From JAKVCB01 sp963578605 (GTDB lineage: Bacteria > Planctomycetota > Planctomycetia > Pirellulales > Lacipirellulaceae): DNA of 26,767 bases. Below the pieces are notes generated by a model. It was not told the DNA's origin and ran no database searches. It saw nothing but the letters and a program-made list of their open reading frames with translations. The position numbers and the translations under genes are program-made. Location: assembly GCA_963578605.1 (NCBI GenBank), contig CAUZEA010000079.1, positions 1 to 26,767 of the forward strand, written 5' to 3'. Positions 15,561-26,000 of this stretch are shown one piece after another. Every line of letters starts with the position of its first letter. Within the stretch, counting starts at the first letter, position 1.

Positions 15561-16373
15561 CTACCAAATCGTCAACCCGCCATCTACGATTAGATTGTGA
15601 CCGGTCACGTAGCTGGAGGCCTCGGAGGCAAGAAAAACGGCGGCTCCCTTGAGTTCTTTGCCGTCCTGGCCCATGCGTCCCATGGGAATCGTCGCGCTAA
15701 ACGCTTTGACAAATGGCTCAGGCTGATTGCGGAAAAAACCTCCCGGGCTGATGCAATTGACACGAATGTTGTCGGGGGCCAGATAAACCGCCAGGTCTCG
15801 AGTCATGTTAATGACCGCTCCTTTTGCGGCATGGTAGTCGATCGTGGCTCCCCCCATATCGGTCCCCTGGTAAACACGTCGATCCTTGCCAACGATTCCT
15901 GCCGTCGAACCCAGGTTAATGATGACACCGCCGCCGGCAGGCTTCATCGCCTTGGCGACCGTGTGTTTAGTGCAGTAAAAGGTGCCGTGAAGATTGACAT
16001 TAATCGTATCGTGCCACAGTTCGGTCGGGCGTTTTTCCAGCGGAGCGTTGTTAGGTAAACTCACCACGTTACCGGCGTTGTTGATCAGGATATCAATCTT
16101 TCCGAACTCGGCGAGGACGTCGTCGATGAGGCGTTCCACCTGGCTTTCATCGGCAACGTCACAGACAAAACCAACCACCTGTTGCCTGGTGTCATCGGTG
16201 ATTGTTTTAGCCGATGCTTGTGCGTTCTCTAGATTTCGGCTGGTGATTGCAATTTCAGCTCCCACTTCTGCCATGGCAGTCGCCATGTCGAACCCGAGGT
16301 TTCGCGCCCCACCGGTAATGAGCGCAACTTTGCCAGTCAAATCGAAAAGTTCCTGGGTCGTAGGAGCAGCCAT
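15561..16373 (-). CDS. SDR-family oxidoreductase
   Basis: A 270-residue classical SDR. The cofactor motif is reshaped to TGGARNLGFDMATAM, as in sugar-acid dehydrogenases of the gluconate 5-dehydrogenase type. NNAGNVV, the catalytic Ser in INLGSTAGIV, the YHAAKGA catalytic pair, INRVNCISPGG-like sequence (NIRVNCISPGGFF) and a C-terminal VTGHNLIVDGGLTIW follow. It is the last of three minus-strand genes, 127 bases after the Gfo/Idh gene, so the trio probably forms an operon acting on a sugar released by the sialidase-like protein. The substrate is not readable. Confidence 0.88.
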   Translation of the reverse strand: MAAPTTQELFDLTGKVALITGGARNLGFDMATAMAEVGAEIAITSRNLENAQASAKTITDDTRQQVVGFVCDVADESQVERLIDDVLAEFGKIDILINNAGNVVSLPNNAPLEKRPTELWHDTINVNLHGTFYCTKHTVAKAMKPAGGGVIINLGSTAGIVGKDRRVYQGTDMGGATIDYHAAKGAVINMTRDLAVYLAPDNIRVNCISPGGFFRNQPEPFVKAFSATIPMGRMGQDGKELKGAAVFLASEASSYVTGHNLIVDGGLTIW

Positions 16374-16500
16374 GCGAAAAACCTTATCGGTAAATGAGAT
16401 TTTGGATTGACGTGCTCATGACTTGCCGCCTGACCACGCTCTGGCAGGATTGGTGGGACTCTGTTTTAGGATCTCGATTTGCGAGTTGGCCGCGAAAATG

Positions 16501-17508
16501 TTACGAGTTCGGTGCTCTGGCACCCTGGCTACCGACATCGTGTTTGGCCAACTCAATGACTTCCACGCTCTTGCGGGCTTCGGTAATCGTACAGCTGAAC
16601 TGGCGGTTCTCGGCGACCGCTACCAGGAATTCTCGATCTTCGGCGGCAAACATGTCATCTCGTTGCGTGTCCAATTCTTCCGCCAGCCAACTGGTGGACG
16701 CCTGGTCATAGCAAGAGATCGTACAGTGGTCCCAACTGGCGAATTCGACCAAAATCACGCCCTCGGTCCCGATTAAATCAATTTGTCTCCGTCGCGGTTG
16801 CTGGAAAAAATCGAGATGCACATTGGCGAGACAACGGTCTTGGAAGTCGACAAGAATCTCAACCATGTCGGGCGCCTCAATCCCAATATCGCTGTAACTG
16901 CCCGCATAGGCTCGTACACTCCGAATTGGCTGACCGGCGTACCAGATTGCCAGGTCGACATCGTGGGAAAGGTCATACGCCCCCTCATATCGACTCATGT
17001 ACATTTCGCGATAATCGGGCCGCACCTCAGGCAGGTGTTCTCCCATCAATGCCCGCACCGACACAAGCCGGCCAATGCGTCCTTCGCGCAAATATTGATG
17101 GGCCTTAAGCAGGCCCTCATGAAACCGAAAGCAAAGTGCAACCATAACCTTACGTCTTTTCCTGATTGCCAACTCGACGACCTCATCGATACCCTGGGTT
17201 GAATCAGAAAGCGGTTTTTCACACAGAACATGACAACCGGATTCGATCGCCTCGGAAATCATGGGAATGTGCATATCCGGAGGTGTACAGATAAGGGTGG
17301 TGTCGGGCTGGTCTTCCAGGCCGGCTGCGAAGCTTTCGTAAATCTTCGTAATTGGGATTTGCTGCTTGAGAGCTGCGCGCTGCGCCGCGGTTGGGTCGCA
17401 CGCTCGAATGTCGCGCACCCCAAGTTCGGCCAGGACCCGTGCATGCCGCCGTCCGGCGCTACCACAGCCCGCAATCAAAACGCTGATTTCTTTCCAGTGC
17501 CTTGTCAT
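16501..17508 (-). CDS. Gfo/Idh/MocA-family oxidoreductase
   Basis: A 335-residue cytoplasmic-type oxidoreductase with no export signal, unlike the Tat-exported relative at 4578. The Rossmann motif ISVLIAGCGSAGRRHARVL is at about residues 8-26. ICTPPDMHIPMI and CHVLCEKPLSDSTQG (EKPL with the catalytic-type Lys) follow, then the C-terminal domain with MYMSRYEGAYDLSHDVDLA. The start is ambiguous: ATG 17508 has a GGGA only three bases upstream, and GTG 17529 would add seven residues. It lies between the sialidase-like and SDR genes on the same strand. The family oxidises or reduces sugars, inositols and related polyols with NAD(P). Confidence 0.88.
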   Translation of the reverse strand: MTRHWKEISVLIAGCGSAGRRHARVLAELGVRDIRACDPTAAQRAALKQQIPITKIYESFAAGLEDQPDTTLICTPPDMHIPMISEAIESGCHVLCEKPLSDSTQGIDEVVELAIRKRRKVMVALCFRFHEGLLKAHQYLREGRIGRLVSVRALMGEHLPEVRPDYREMYMSRYEGAYDLSHDVDLAIWYAGQPIRSVRAYAGSYSDIGIEAPDMVEILVDFQDRCLANVHLDFFQQPRRRQIDLIGTEGVILVEFASWDHCTISCYDQASTSWLAEELDTQRDDMFAAEDREFLVAVAENRQFSCTITEARKSVEVIELAKHDVGSQGARAPNS

Positions 17509-17594
17509 CTTTCCCAAATGCGCAACCACCGTCGACAGACAGGTTCAGCCGTAATCTCAGAAGTCCGGTAACGCAAACTGCTGCAGTTCACAAC

Positions 17595-19259
17595 TTACCG
17601 GTGAAGAAGTTCGTGGAGCGGAATCTTTTCAAACACGAGGTTTGCCTGGCTTCCCTCATACACAATACCGACATGGTCTTGGTCGATTTGCGTGATGCTG
17701 GGGTACCCGTTACCTTGACCTTCATCCAACAACATGTGGTATTCTGCTGGCCATGTTTGTCCCTCGTCAAGGCTCACCTGAATCATTTGATTTACCCGGC
17801 CCTTTTGGGTGTGGCAATTGCTGAAAAGGAGCGCCTGGCGAGTTGCTCCCTGTTGCTTGAAATTGACTTGGAAGAGCGTGCCGTTACAGCCCGATTCAAT
17901 CAGTACATTACGGTGCGTCGGATGGGGTTGCCAGGTCTGTCCCCGATCGTGCGTGACATAAATCGACCGGTATTCAGCAGGTTGCATTGTGCGAGAATTC
18001 AGCAAAATCGACCCATCATTCAGTTCGACAACCTGGCACTCCCCGTTGCCCCGGGCCGTGTCTGACCCCACGGTCCAGGTTTTGCCATGATCCCGACTGC
18101 ACATGACACTTGAAAAACCTATTTTCTTGACATCAAAGTTTAAGGGGTTGCCCTCGGCGAGGCCTTCCACCGGCAAGACGACGGTCCCGTCCCGCAAGGT
18201 AATACCGGCCTGGGGCGATGGTGCAAAGAGCACCCACTCCGGTTGTTTTAATTGTCGGGTAAGATTCTCCGGAGCGGACCAGGTGAGGCCATCATCTTCA
18301 GAAGAGACCATCAGGAACTGGGCGCTCTTACCGATTTCGAATCCCTGGTCTGACCCACCCGATTCCCACTGGTGTGTGCCCAGCTTGCCCCACATCCAGA
18401 CCGCCGCACAAAATATCTTGCCGGTGTTACGATCCACCACAATTCCGGGATCACTACAACCGTTACGATTTTGGGGCAGTCCGCCGTACTCACCCATGTC
18501 CATAATTACTCGAACCGGCTCCCAGGAACGGCCACCATCGGTGCTGCGGCTCAGCCCAATATCAATGTCTTCCTGCAGGTCGCGCCGTTTTGTTCTCCGT
18601 AAGTCGTAAACGCACAACAAGGTGCCTTGAGGGGTTACCGTCAAGGCCGGAATCCGTGATGTGTGAACACCGTCGTCATACCGCTTGCGGAGGGCATAGG
18701 CGATGCGCTTTCGCACACCGGGAGTCGTGTCCTTGGATACCAGCAAGCCGGAAGTTGTCTCGATCTTCATGCAAGCCGCATCGACTTTGTGCGTCAACTC
18801 TGCCGTGGGATGCAACTTGCAGGAGAGCCAAAAATGGTTCACACCCGGTGCGAGCAGCTGGTTTCCCTGGAAGGTAACCTGGTTTGCCGGTAGCGAAACC
18901 TTTCCAAACGGAACCATGAGTTCCTCGGTCACGGCTTGCTTGTCGCCCGCATACGTGTTGCCATTTCGAAAATCGTCCAAACGGCGGGGATGATGACGGT
19001 CCGAGGAATAGAGGGCTAGGGAAGCGATGTCTTTCAGGTCGTCCGTTCCACGAAAACTGAAGGTGAACCCTGTCACGCGAACTCCTGGTTTGTCAACTTC
19101 GATAGCAACCGTGACCAGGCCGTTGTGATCATTGCCTATGAGTACGGGGTGTACCCGTTGGCTGGAAACAGCCTTGATCCCTGTTGGGGAAGTTTCAGCC
19201 GAGACCGAAAAAGGGGTCTCCACACCAATCAAAATAGCGAACAAAACCAGGTATTTCAT
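17595..19259 (-). CDS. Exported sialidase-like protein (BNR/Asp-box family)
   Basis: A 554-residue secreted six-bladed beta-propeller sialidase relative (GH33-type), which would release terminal sialic acid or a related sugar. ATG 19259 was chosen over 19289 because it begins a clean signal peptide (KYLVLFAILIGVETPFSVSA) and has AAGAGAG upstream. Residues about 30-180 look like the BNR-associated N-terminal domain. The catalytic domain has the RIPAL motif (Arg202), five Asp-box-like repeats (near 240, 320, 388, 436 and 496), ECQVVEL with Glu407, LNSR with Arg423, Arg474 before ALLFSN, and NGYPSIT with Tyr519. The Arg triad, Glu and Tyr expected of sialidases are therefore all present. Exact sugar specificity is not certain. 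Confidence 0.87.
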   Translation of the reverse strand: MKYLVLFAILIGVETPFSVSAETSPTGIKAVSSQRVHPVLIGNDHNGLVTVAIEVDKPGVRVTGFTFSFRGTDDLKDIASLALYSSDRHHPRRLDDFRNGNTYAGDKQAVTEELMVPFGKVSLPANQVTFQGNQLLAPGVNHFWLSCKLHPTAELTHKVDAACMKIETTSGLLVSKDTTPGVRKRIAYALRKRYDDGVHTSRIPALTVTPQGTLLCVYDLRRTKRRDLQEDIDIGLSRSTDGGRSWEPVRVIMDMGEYGGLPQNRNGCSDPGIVVDRNTGKIFCAAVWMWGKLGTHQWESGGSDQGFEIGKSAQFLMVSSEDDGLTWSAPENLTRQLKQPEWVLFAPSPQAGITLRDGTVVLPVEGLAEGNPLNFDVKKIGFSSVMCSRDHGKTWTVGSDTARGNGECQVVELNDGSILLNSRTMQPAEYRSIYVTHDRGQTWQPHPTHRNVLIESGCNGTLFQVNFKQQGATRQALLFSNCHTQKGRVNQMIQVSLDEGQTWPAEYHMLLDEGQGNGYPSITQIDQDHVGIVYEGSQANLVFEKIPLHELLHR

Positions 19260-19515
19260 CGGCGGTCTCTCTTTTCTGCCATGATACATGATCTGGTGGA
19301 AAAACTGTGGTTATGTCTTTCAGTTTGCCAGGAAGAAAAAGATCTGTAGAGACACGCTGGGTGGCTTCCGCCCGGTGCCGGTCTGGAAGAATTTGAGCCA
19401 GAGGCGTCTTCCCACCGGAAACGCGGTTCCTCGTGACACCGCCTGATTGTTAAGATAATAAGGGCTGGAGCGAAGTGTGGCTAATGGGTTTCTGTGATTG
19501 TGTAGGACGACTCCG
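19260..19515. promoter_or_regulatory. Divergent promoter region
   Basis: About 255 bases separate the minus-strand sialidase operon from the plus-strand CopZ-like gene, so both are probably transcribed from here. A plus-strand candidate is GTGACA (19433-19438) with a 15-base spacer and GATAAT (19454-19459). The spacer is short and the call is weak. AGGA at 19504-19507 is the ribosome site of the plus gene. No clear minus-strand promoter was picked out. Confidence 0.35.
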
Positions 19516-19971
19516 ATGAACAAGGCTTTTGTTCGTGAGCCAGAACCGGATGGACGGGCGTATTGTCCGCGCTGTGGAACCCTGGGAACCGCGGTCAATG
19601 CGGGTCCTTTAGATACGCATATTCAGCCAGAATCACGCGCCAGGATGCACGAGGCCGCCTGGTATTGCGGCTTTGCACGCTGTGAGGTGGCCTACTTCAA
19701 TCTGCTGGAAACGGTGGTCGTGGTGGAGGAACTGAAGTCGCCAATTTATCCCTATGATCTCGACGCACCGCTTTGTGCCTGTTTTGGTCTCTGTTACGAC
19801 GATGTGGAGGCGGATGTGCATGACAACCGTCCAACCCGTATTCGAGGCCTGCTGGCCAAATCACAGTCCGCAGAAGCGTCATGCCAGACTCTGGCTGTGG
19901 ATGGACAGTGCTGTATGACCGAGGTGCAAAAGCTTTATATGAAGCTACGCACGAAAGCGTCGGCCGAATAA
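19516..19971 (+). CDS. CopZ N-terminal-type 2Fe-2S/zinc-binding protein
   Basis: A 151-residue cytoplasmic protein rich in paired cysteines. CPRC (Cys17, Cys20) and YCGFARC (Cys51, Cys56) would form a zinc site. CACFG (Cys87, Cys89), Cys123 and the Cys132/Cys133 pair fit the BFD-like 2Fe-2S cluster. This is the arrangement of the N-terminal domain of Archaeoglobus-type CopZ copper chaperones, here without the HMA copper-binding domain that normally follows. It may carry electrons or help deliver a metal or cluster. ATG 19516 has AGGA 8 bases upstream; the TTG at 19498 is less likely. The gene is isolated between two minus-strand units. Confidence 0.75.
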   Translation: MNKAFVREPEPDGRAYCPRCGTLGTAVNAGPLDTHIQPESRARMHEAAWYCGFARCEVAYFNLLETVVVVEELKSPIYPYDLDAPLCACFGLCYDDVEADVHDNRPTRIRGLLAKSQSAEASCQTLAVDGQCCMTEVQKLYMKLRTKASAE

Positions 19972-19990
19972 CCGGCCGATGGTCGATGGC

Positions 19991-20005
19991 GGGGTAGGGC
20001 ACCCC
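19991..20005 (+). terminator. Weak hairpin after the CopZ-like gene
   Basis: GGGGT-AGGGC-ACCCC forms a 5-base GC-rich stem 20 bases after the stop and is followed by CTTT. It is short and lacks a real T tract, so termination here is doubtful. Confidence 0.22.
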
Positions 20006-20041
20006 CTTTGGGAACAGAAAGCAGGGCTCCGCAGATCACCA

Positions 20042-20065
20042 GCAAAAACCGATCAGCCTTTTTGC
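20042..20065 (-). terminator. Inverted repeat just after the giant gene stop
   Basis: The minus strand reads GCAAAAA, ten bases, TTTTTGC, starting 4 bases beyond the stop of the giant gene. The 7-base arms are perfect, and the T-rich second arm could help release RNA. There is no extra T tract beyond the arm, so the role is uncertain. Confidence 0.35.
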
Positions 20066-20069
20066 GATC

Positions 20070-23000
20070 TCAGAAACCAAGGCTAAAAAAGGTGTTGAGC
20101 AGGGCAAAAAATCTTTTCATCGCTCTCGGTTTGCGAAAAGGTTCGTCACGGCTGTCTTCAGGATCCCTTTGGTCGGTTCCTTCGGAATCGGCCGGTCGGT
20201 GTAAAAGATCTTTGGCGAAGAAGTCCCTCTTCAGAGCTTTCGGACCGTCCAGGTCGCGGATCCGGTTCCGCAGGTGACCGCTGGCGGCAACCGGATGCCG
20301 TAGAGCGGCTTTGCCGTCGATTTCACCACCACGGCCATGTGGTATTCTGCGGGAGTTTCTCTTCAGTGGCGGTAGGACCGAAGGCAACGAAAATGCCTGG
20401 TCCAAGCCGGTCGCATCTTCCTCTTCCGGCGGATCAGTGGCAGCAACCGGCGTTGTCGCATACGTGGCAAAAGCCCCCTCGACCATTCCGCGAGTTGCTG
20501 GTTCACCGGAAATATCTAAATCGGCCGGCCCGCTGTTTGTTTCCAGGGGCGAACTGTCGAGGTCTGAAAAAGCCTCTTGGAGCATTGGGCCATTGGATGA
20601 ATCATTCAGCAGTAAAAGTGACGAGCCAACCGCGCATCCGGCACATTGGAGACTTAGGGTCTCGATCCCGCTGTAAGTGACCGTTGCCAGGTCCAGCGTG
20701 GTTACCGTCGTTCCGTCGTCAACCGGCAATTGGGTTTGATCGGTAACGGTGAGCACGTCACCGCTGGGAGTTGAATGGGAACCGCCGGCCACCAGAAAAG
20801 CGACGGCCGCATCGGGAGTGATTATGAATTGGTCATTCCCGTCGGCCCCGGTCAGGGTGCCGGTCAGGCTGGTACCGGAAGGAGCTACAAACAGGTCGTT
20901 GTCAGCGCCACCGGTCAGGTTCTCGATATCGGTGAAGCCTCCGGCAACGCCTGTCACCGTACCGGTATCGGCTCCCGTGAGGACAAACGAGGTAGAAACA
21001 GCATCGTCGGCCGTTAGGGTATCGCCAGCGGCGCCGCCTCCACCGGTGATGGTTCCCGAGAGTGTGCCGCCACTTAAGGTAAAGGTGTCGGCGCTGGTAC
21101 CCCCGGTGAGGTTCTCGACGTCAATAAAACCACCGGCCGTGCCTGTGGCCGTACCGGTATCGAGCCCGGTAATAACGAACAGGGTTGCTGCGGCGTCGTC
21201 GGCAATCAAGGTATCGCCAGCTGCGCCACTGCCACCGTCGATGGTTCCCGAAAGTGTGCCACCATCGAGGCGGAAGGTGTCGGCGGCGGCGGCCCCGGCG
21301 AGGTTCTCCACATCGGTGAAACCACCGGTAATGCCCGTTATCGACCCTTGATCGGCACCGTTGATGACAAACTGCGTGGGCACGCCGTCGTCGGCCGTCA
21401 GGGTGTCACTTGCCGCGCCGGCTCCGCCGGTCACGCTGCCTGAGAGTGTGCCGCCATCCAGATCGAAGGTGTCGGCACTGGTGCCACCGACCAGGTTCTC
21501 GATGTCGGTAAAACCACCGGCAACGCCGGTCACGGTGCCCGCATTGAGTCCGGTGATGACAAACAGGGTAGCAACCGCGTTGTCGGCCGTCAGGGTGTCG
21601 CCAGCTGGGCTGCCGCCATTGATGTTTCCTGAGAGCGTGCCGCCATCGAGACGGAAGATATCAGTGCTGGTGCCCCCGGTGAGATTCTCGACGTCCACAA
21701 AACCACCACCAACGCCCGTTACGGTGCCGTCGTCCGGTCCGGTGATGGTGTAAACGGCGCCCGTGTCGGGGCCGATCAATTCATCATTATCACCGCCGCC
21801 GTCGAGGATTCCGCCCACGCCGAGTCCCACGGCCAGGTTGAACAGGTCATTGCCCCCGGCGCCTGCCATGTTGCCAGTGACCTGGCCGGTGACCCCGAAG
21901 TTAAAGGTGTCGGCGGCGGCGGCCCCGGTGAGGTTCTCCACATCGGTGAAACCACTGGCAATGCCCGTGATTAACCCTTGGTCGGTACCGTTGATGACAA
22001 ACTGCGTGGCCACGCCGTCGTCGGCCGTCAGGGTGTCGCTTGCCGCGCCGGCTCCGCCGGTCACGCTGCCTGAGAGTGTGCCGCCATCCAGATCGAAGGT
22101 GTCGGCACTGGTGCCACCGACCAGGTTCTCGATGTCGGTAAAACCACCGGCAACGCCGGTCACGGTGCCCGCATCGAGTCCGGTGATGACAAACAGGGTG
22201 GCCACCCCGTCATCGGCTGTCAGGGTATCGCTGGCCACGTTGCCACCATCGATGGTTCCCGAGAGCGTACCGCCATCGAGGCTGAAGATATCAGCGCTGG
22301 TGCCCCCGGTGAGGTTCTCAACGTCCACAAAACCACCACCAACGCCCGTTGCGGTGCCGTCGTCCGGTCCGGTGATGGTGTAAACGGCGCCCGTGTCGGG
22401 GCCGATCAACTGATCGTTGTCACCACCGCCGTCGAGGATCCCGCTCACGCCGAGTCCGGTGGCCAGGTTGAACAGATCGTCGCCCCCAGCGCCTGCCATG
22501 TTGCCGGTGACCTGGCCGGCGGCCGCGAAGGTAAAGGTGTCGGCGGTGGCACCTCCGGTGAGGTTCTCCACATCGGTGAAACCGCCGGTAATGCCCGTGA
22601 TCGACCCTTGGTCGGTCCCGTTGATGACAAACTGCGTGGCCACCCCGTCGTCGGCCGTTAGGGTGTCGCTTGCCGCGCCGGCTCCGCCGGTCACGCTGCC
22701 TGAGAGTGTGCCGCCACTTAAGGTAAAGCTGTCGGCACTGGTGCCACCGACCAGGTTTTCGACATCGGTGAAGCCACCAACAACACCGGTCACGGTGCCC
22801 GCATCGAGTGCGGTGATGACAAACAGGGTGGCCACCCCGTCATCGGCCGTCAGGGTGTCGCTGGCCACGCTGCCACCATCGATGGTTCCCGAGAGTGTGC
22901 CGCCATCGAGGCGGAAGATATCAGCGCTGGTGCTACCGGTGAGGTTCTCGACACCTACAAAGACCGGTACCACGACTGGCACATCGCCGGCATCCAGTCC

Positions 23001-26000
23001 GGTGATGGTGTAAACGGCGCCCGTGTCGGGGCCGATCAATTCATCATTATCACCGCCGCCGTCGAGAGTCCCGCCCACGCCAAGCCCCACGGCCAGGTTG
23101 AACAGATCGTCGCCCCCGGCGCCTGTCACGTTGCCTGTAATCCGTCCGGCGGGCTGGAAAATAAAGGTGTCGATGTCCGAACCACCCACCAGGTTGGCAA
23201 CCTTCGTGAAGAACAGGCCGTTAATCGTTCCTTCATTCTCTCCGGTGATGATCCACGTGTTTGGCGTGTCGGCGGCAATCAGTTGATTGTTCCCGGTACC
23301 ACCTTCGAGTCGTTCAATATGGTTGGTGATATCGCCAACGTGGTTAACGACATTCACGCCGTCGGTCACGTTGATCGAGTTGGTCCCTACGGTGAATGTC
23401 AAATCGGCACTTACGTCACTGAAACTCATCGTATCGTTCGTACCACCGTCGAGGAGTTCTTCGACCGTATCGTTACCCCAGTTCTCGTCAAACTCGAACC
23501 GGTCGTTGTCGGTGCCACCGATCAGCGTGTCATCTCCGGCCAGACCGTTGATCGTATCTTCACCTGCCCGGCCATCGAGCCTGTTCGCCTCGTTGTTGCC
23601 CGTAAGCAGATCGTGGTCGGTTCCGCCGATGATATTTTCCAACAGGTCGGGTGCGGGGCTTTCGACCGTCAGGCCCCCATACTCGGCAATCTGGTTGGGG
23701 GCAAAGCCGGGATGGGCCCCGGTAAGATCTGCAGTCACGGAGACCTGAATCTGGCTGAAGTCGAGCGTGTCATTGCCAGTTGTTTCGGCGACCGTGTCGA
23801 CATCGGTCGGGTTTCCGATCACAAATTCAAAGGTGTCATCGCCTCCCTGGCCGAACATCTGGTCGGACCCGAACCCGCCGTTAATCAGGTTGTTGGCATC
23901 GTTGCCGGTCAAGGAGTCATCGGCGGCACCTCCGAACAACTCTTCGAAGTTTTGGTGCTGATCGAAGAGGTCGGTCACGATGATCCGTAAATCGCTGACA
24001 GGTGTGAGTGTTACCAGGTCGATCTGCCCATGGGCGGCGATTTGGTTGGGGGTTATGAACGGTGGCACGCCGGACATGTCCACCGTAACCGGTTCGTTAT
24101 TTTCCAGGACGGTGAAATCGAGTCGGTCGTGCAGGCCTTCGTCGGTAGGTTCTTCGGTGCCGGCGCCAGCAAGTTCAATGATCGTGTCAGTCTCAGGGCC
24201 TGCTCCCAAGGCAGGTGCTGCATCAAAATGATAAAAATCACTGGCCAGTTGTCCGGCGAGCGTGTCGTTATCGGCCTGGCCGAACAGGTGGTCTTCTCCC
24301 CCGATACTCAAGATACAGGGGTTATCGATAACGTTGTCACCGTAAATCGTGTCTGCGCCAGCGGTTCCATAGATCCAGTCGTCACCGTCGGGCAGGTCAA
24401 TCTTCTGGAAGTTTCCAAAGATAAGGTTTCCGACCACTTGTCCGCTGGTGGAGATCGTGACCTCGTAGAACGTGTTTGCGGGATAACTCTGGAAGTAGTC
24501 GTCCGGCACGACTTCGCGCACCTGGTAGGTTCCCGGTGGCAGGCCTTCGATCGTATAGGTGCCGTTACCTTGGGTCACCGTTTGCGGTTCGCCATCATCG
24601 AGCTGGCCATTTTGGTTGCGATCGATGTAAATGGTCACCCCTGCCAGGCCGCTATCCGAATCGTAGACCCCATCGCATCCCACGTCATCAAATTTTTCAC
24701 CCGTGATTTCCCCACCGTGGAAATTGCCAAAATTACGTCCCGTGACAGTTTGGCCGGTCACGAGGTCCACCACGTGACTGCCGGCGACTACGGTCTGCTG
24801 GTCACCACTGTCATTGGGTCTTTCGAACACCGGCAATTCGAAGTTGGTTTCGACGTTGCCTGTCACCAGTTCGGATTGCCCGGTCGTTGTCACATAGGTT
24901 GGATCGTAAGTCGTCGTTTCGGTTGGCCTTGTATACAAAACAACGGGTTCGGTTTGGAAGTAGCCGTCAGGAACAACCTCGCGCACGACATGTTGTCCGG
25001 CTGGTAAGTCAGACAACACGTACATCCCGCGTTCGTCGATGTGGGTGTTTGGATTGTCATCCATCGTAACCGTGAACGGTTCGGTGGGATCACCGTTTTG
25101 GTCTACGTTGAGCAGACCGTCGTTATTGTCATCGACATAAATCTGGACACCTGGAATTCCTGGTTCACCAGGGTCGCGCACTCCGTTGCCGTTGAGGTCT
25201 TCGTACTTGGTGCCGGTGATATCTCCCGAATCTCTTTGGTTGCCAAAATCAAGACCTCTCACGGTTTGGCCCGATGTGACGGTGACGACATGCACGCCCG
25301 GCTCGACAATGCACAGTAAATCGATCGTCAGTGCCTGGCCACCGGCCGCAAGGGAGTTCACGATCCCTTGGATGGACACGATGCCAAACTCGGGATTGGT
25401 AGCGACAGTCACCAACGTACCGCCGACCGTCAGGCCATGGAGGTCGGAGAAGTCCTGGACGATTTTCCGATCGCCATTGACGGTCAGATTGACCGAGCCC
25501 TCCGATTCGTGGAACTGGAATGTGAGCCCGTCGACGGGCCCTCCGAAATCAAATTCAAGATTCGCCTTGGCAATGAACAGCTCCTGACCACTACTTCCGG
25601 CCAGTCCCGTAGTGGCCACCTGGGCGGCCCCACCTGAGGCGGAGGTTCCGTCCAGGTTCGTAAATTCAGCAACCGTTAACGTCGCTACGTCACCATGGGT
25701 GCTTGTCGTGGAGAAGGATTCCCCGAAGTTGAAGATCTTGCCTGCGGGCAAGTCTTCCAGTTCATAGTAGTGCCGGCTTACCGGATAGGTTTGTCGCCAG
25801 CCTGTTTGCATGACCTCTGCAACCGTATGCGTGCCCGGTCCAAGTCCCGTCAAAGAATAATCACCATTGGCATCGGTGACGGCCGAAGGTTCATCCGGGT
25901 CGAGCTGTCCGTTGCCGTTCTGGTCCACGTAAATGGTCCACCCAGCCAGACCGGGTTCGTTGTTGTCCTGTTTGCCGTTACCGTTTGCGTCAAGCCACTT

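Noticed and set aside
20749..23013. Long plus-strand open frames (for example 20749-21351, 21763-22383 and 22417-23013) across the repeat array
   Set aside because: They are antisense shadows of the giant gene. Their Pro/Ser/Val-rich, repetitive translations come from reading the repeats backwards, with no family motif.
20910..23183. CRISPR-like appearance of regularly spaced direct repeats
   Set aside because: Repeat units are about 190-250 bases, coding and in frame with the giant protein. There are no short repeats with unique spacers and no cas genes.
24030..25007. 325-codon plus-strand frame (and the 235-codon frame 23283-23990)
   Set aside because: Both lie antisense within the giant gene's SdrD-B and RTX domains and show no recognisable domain.
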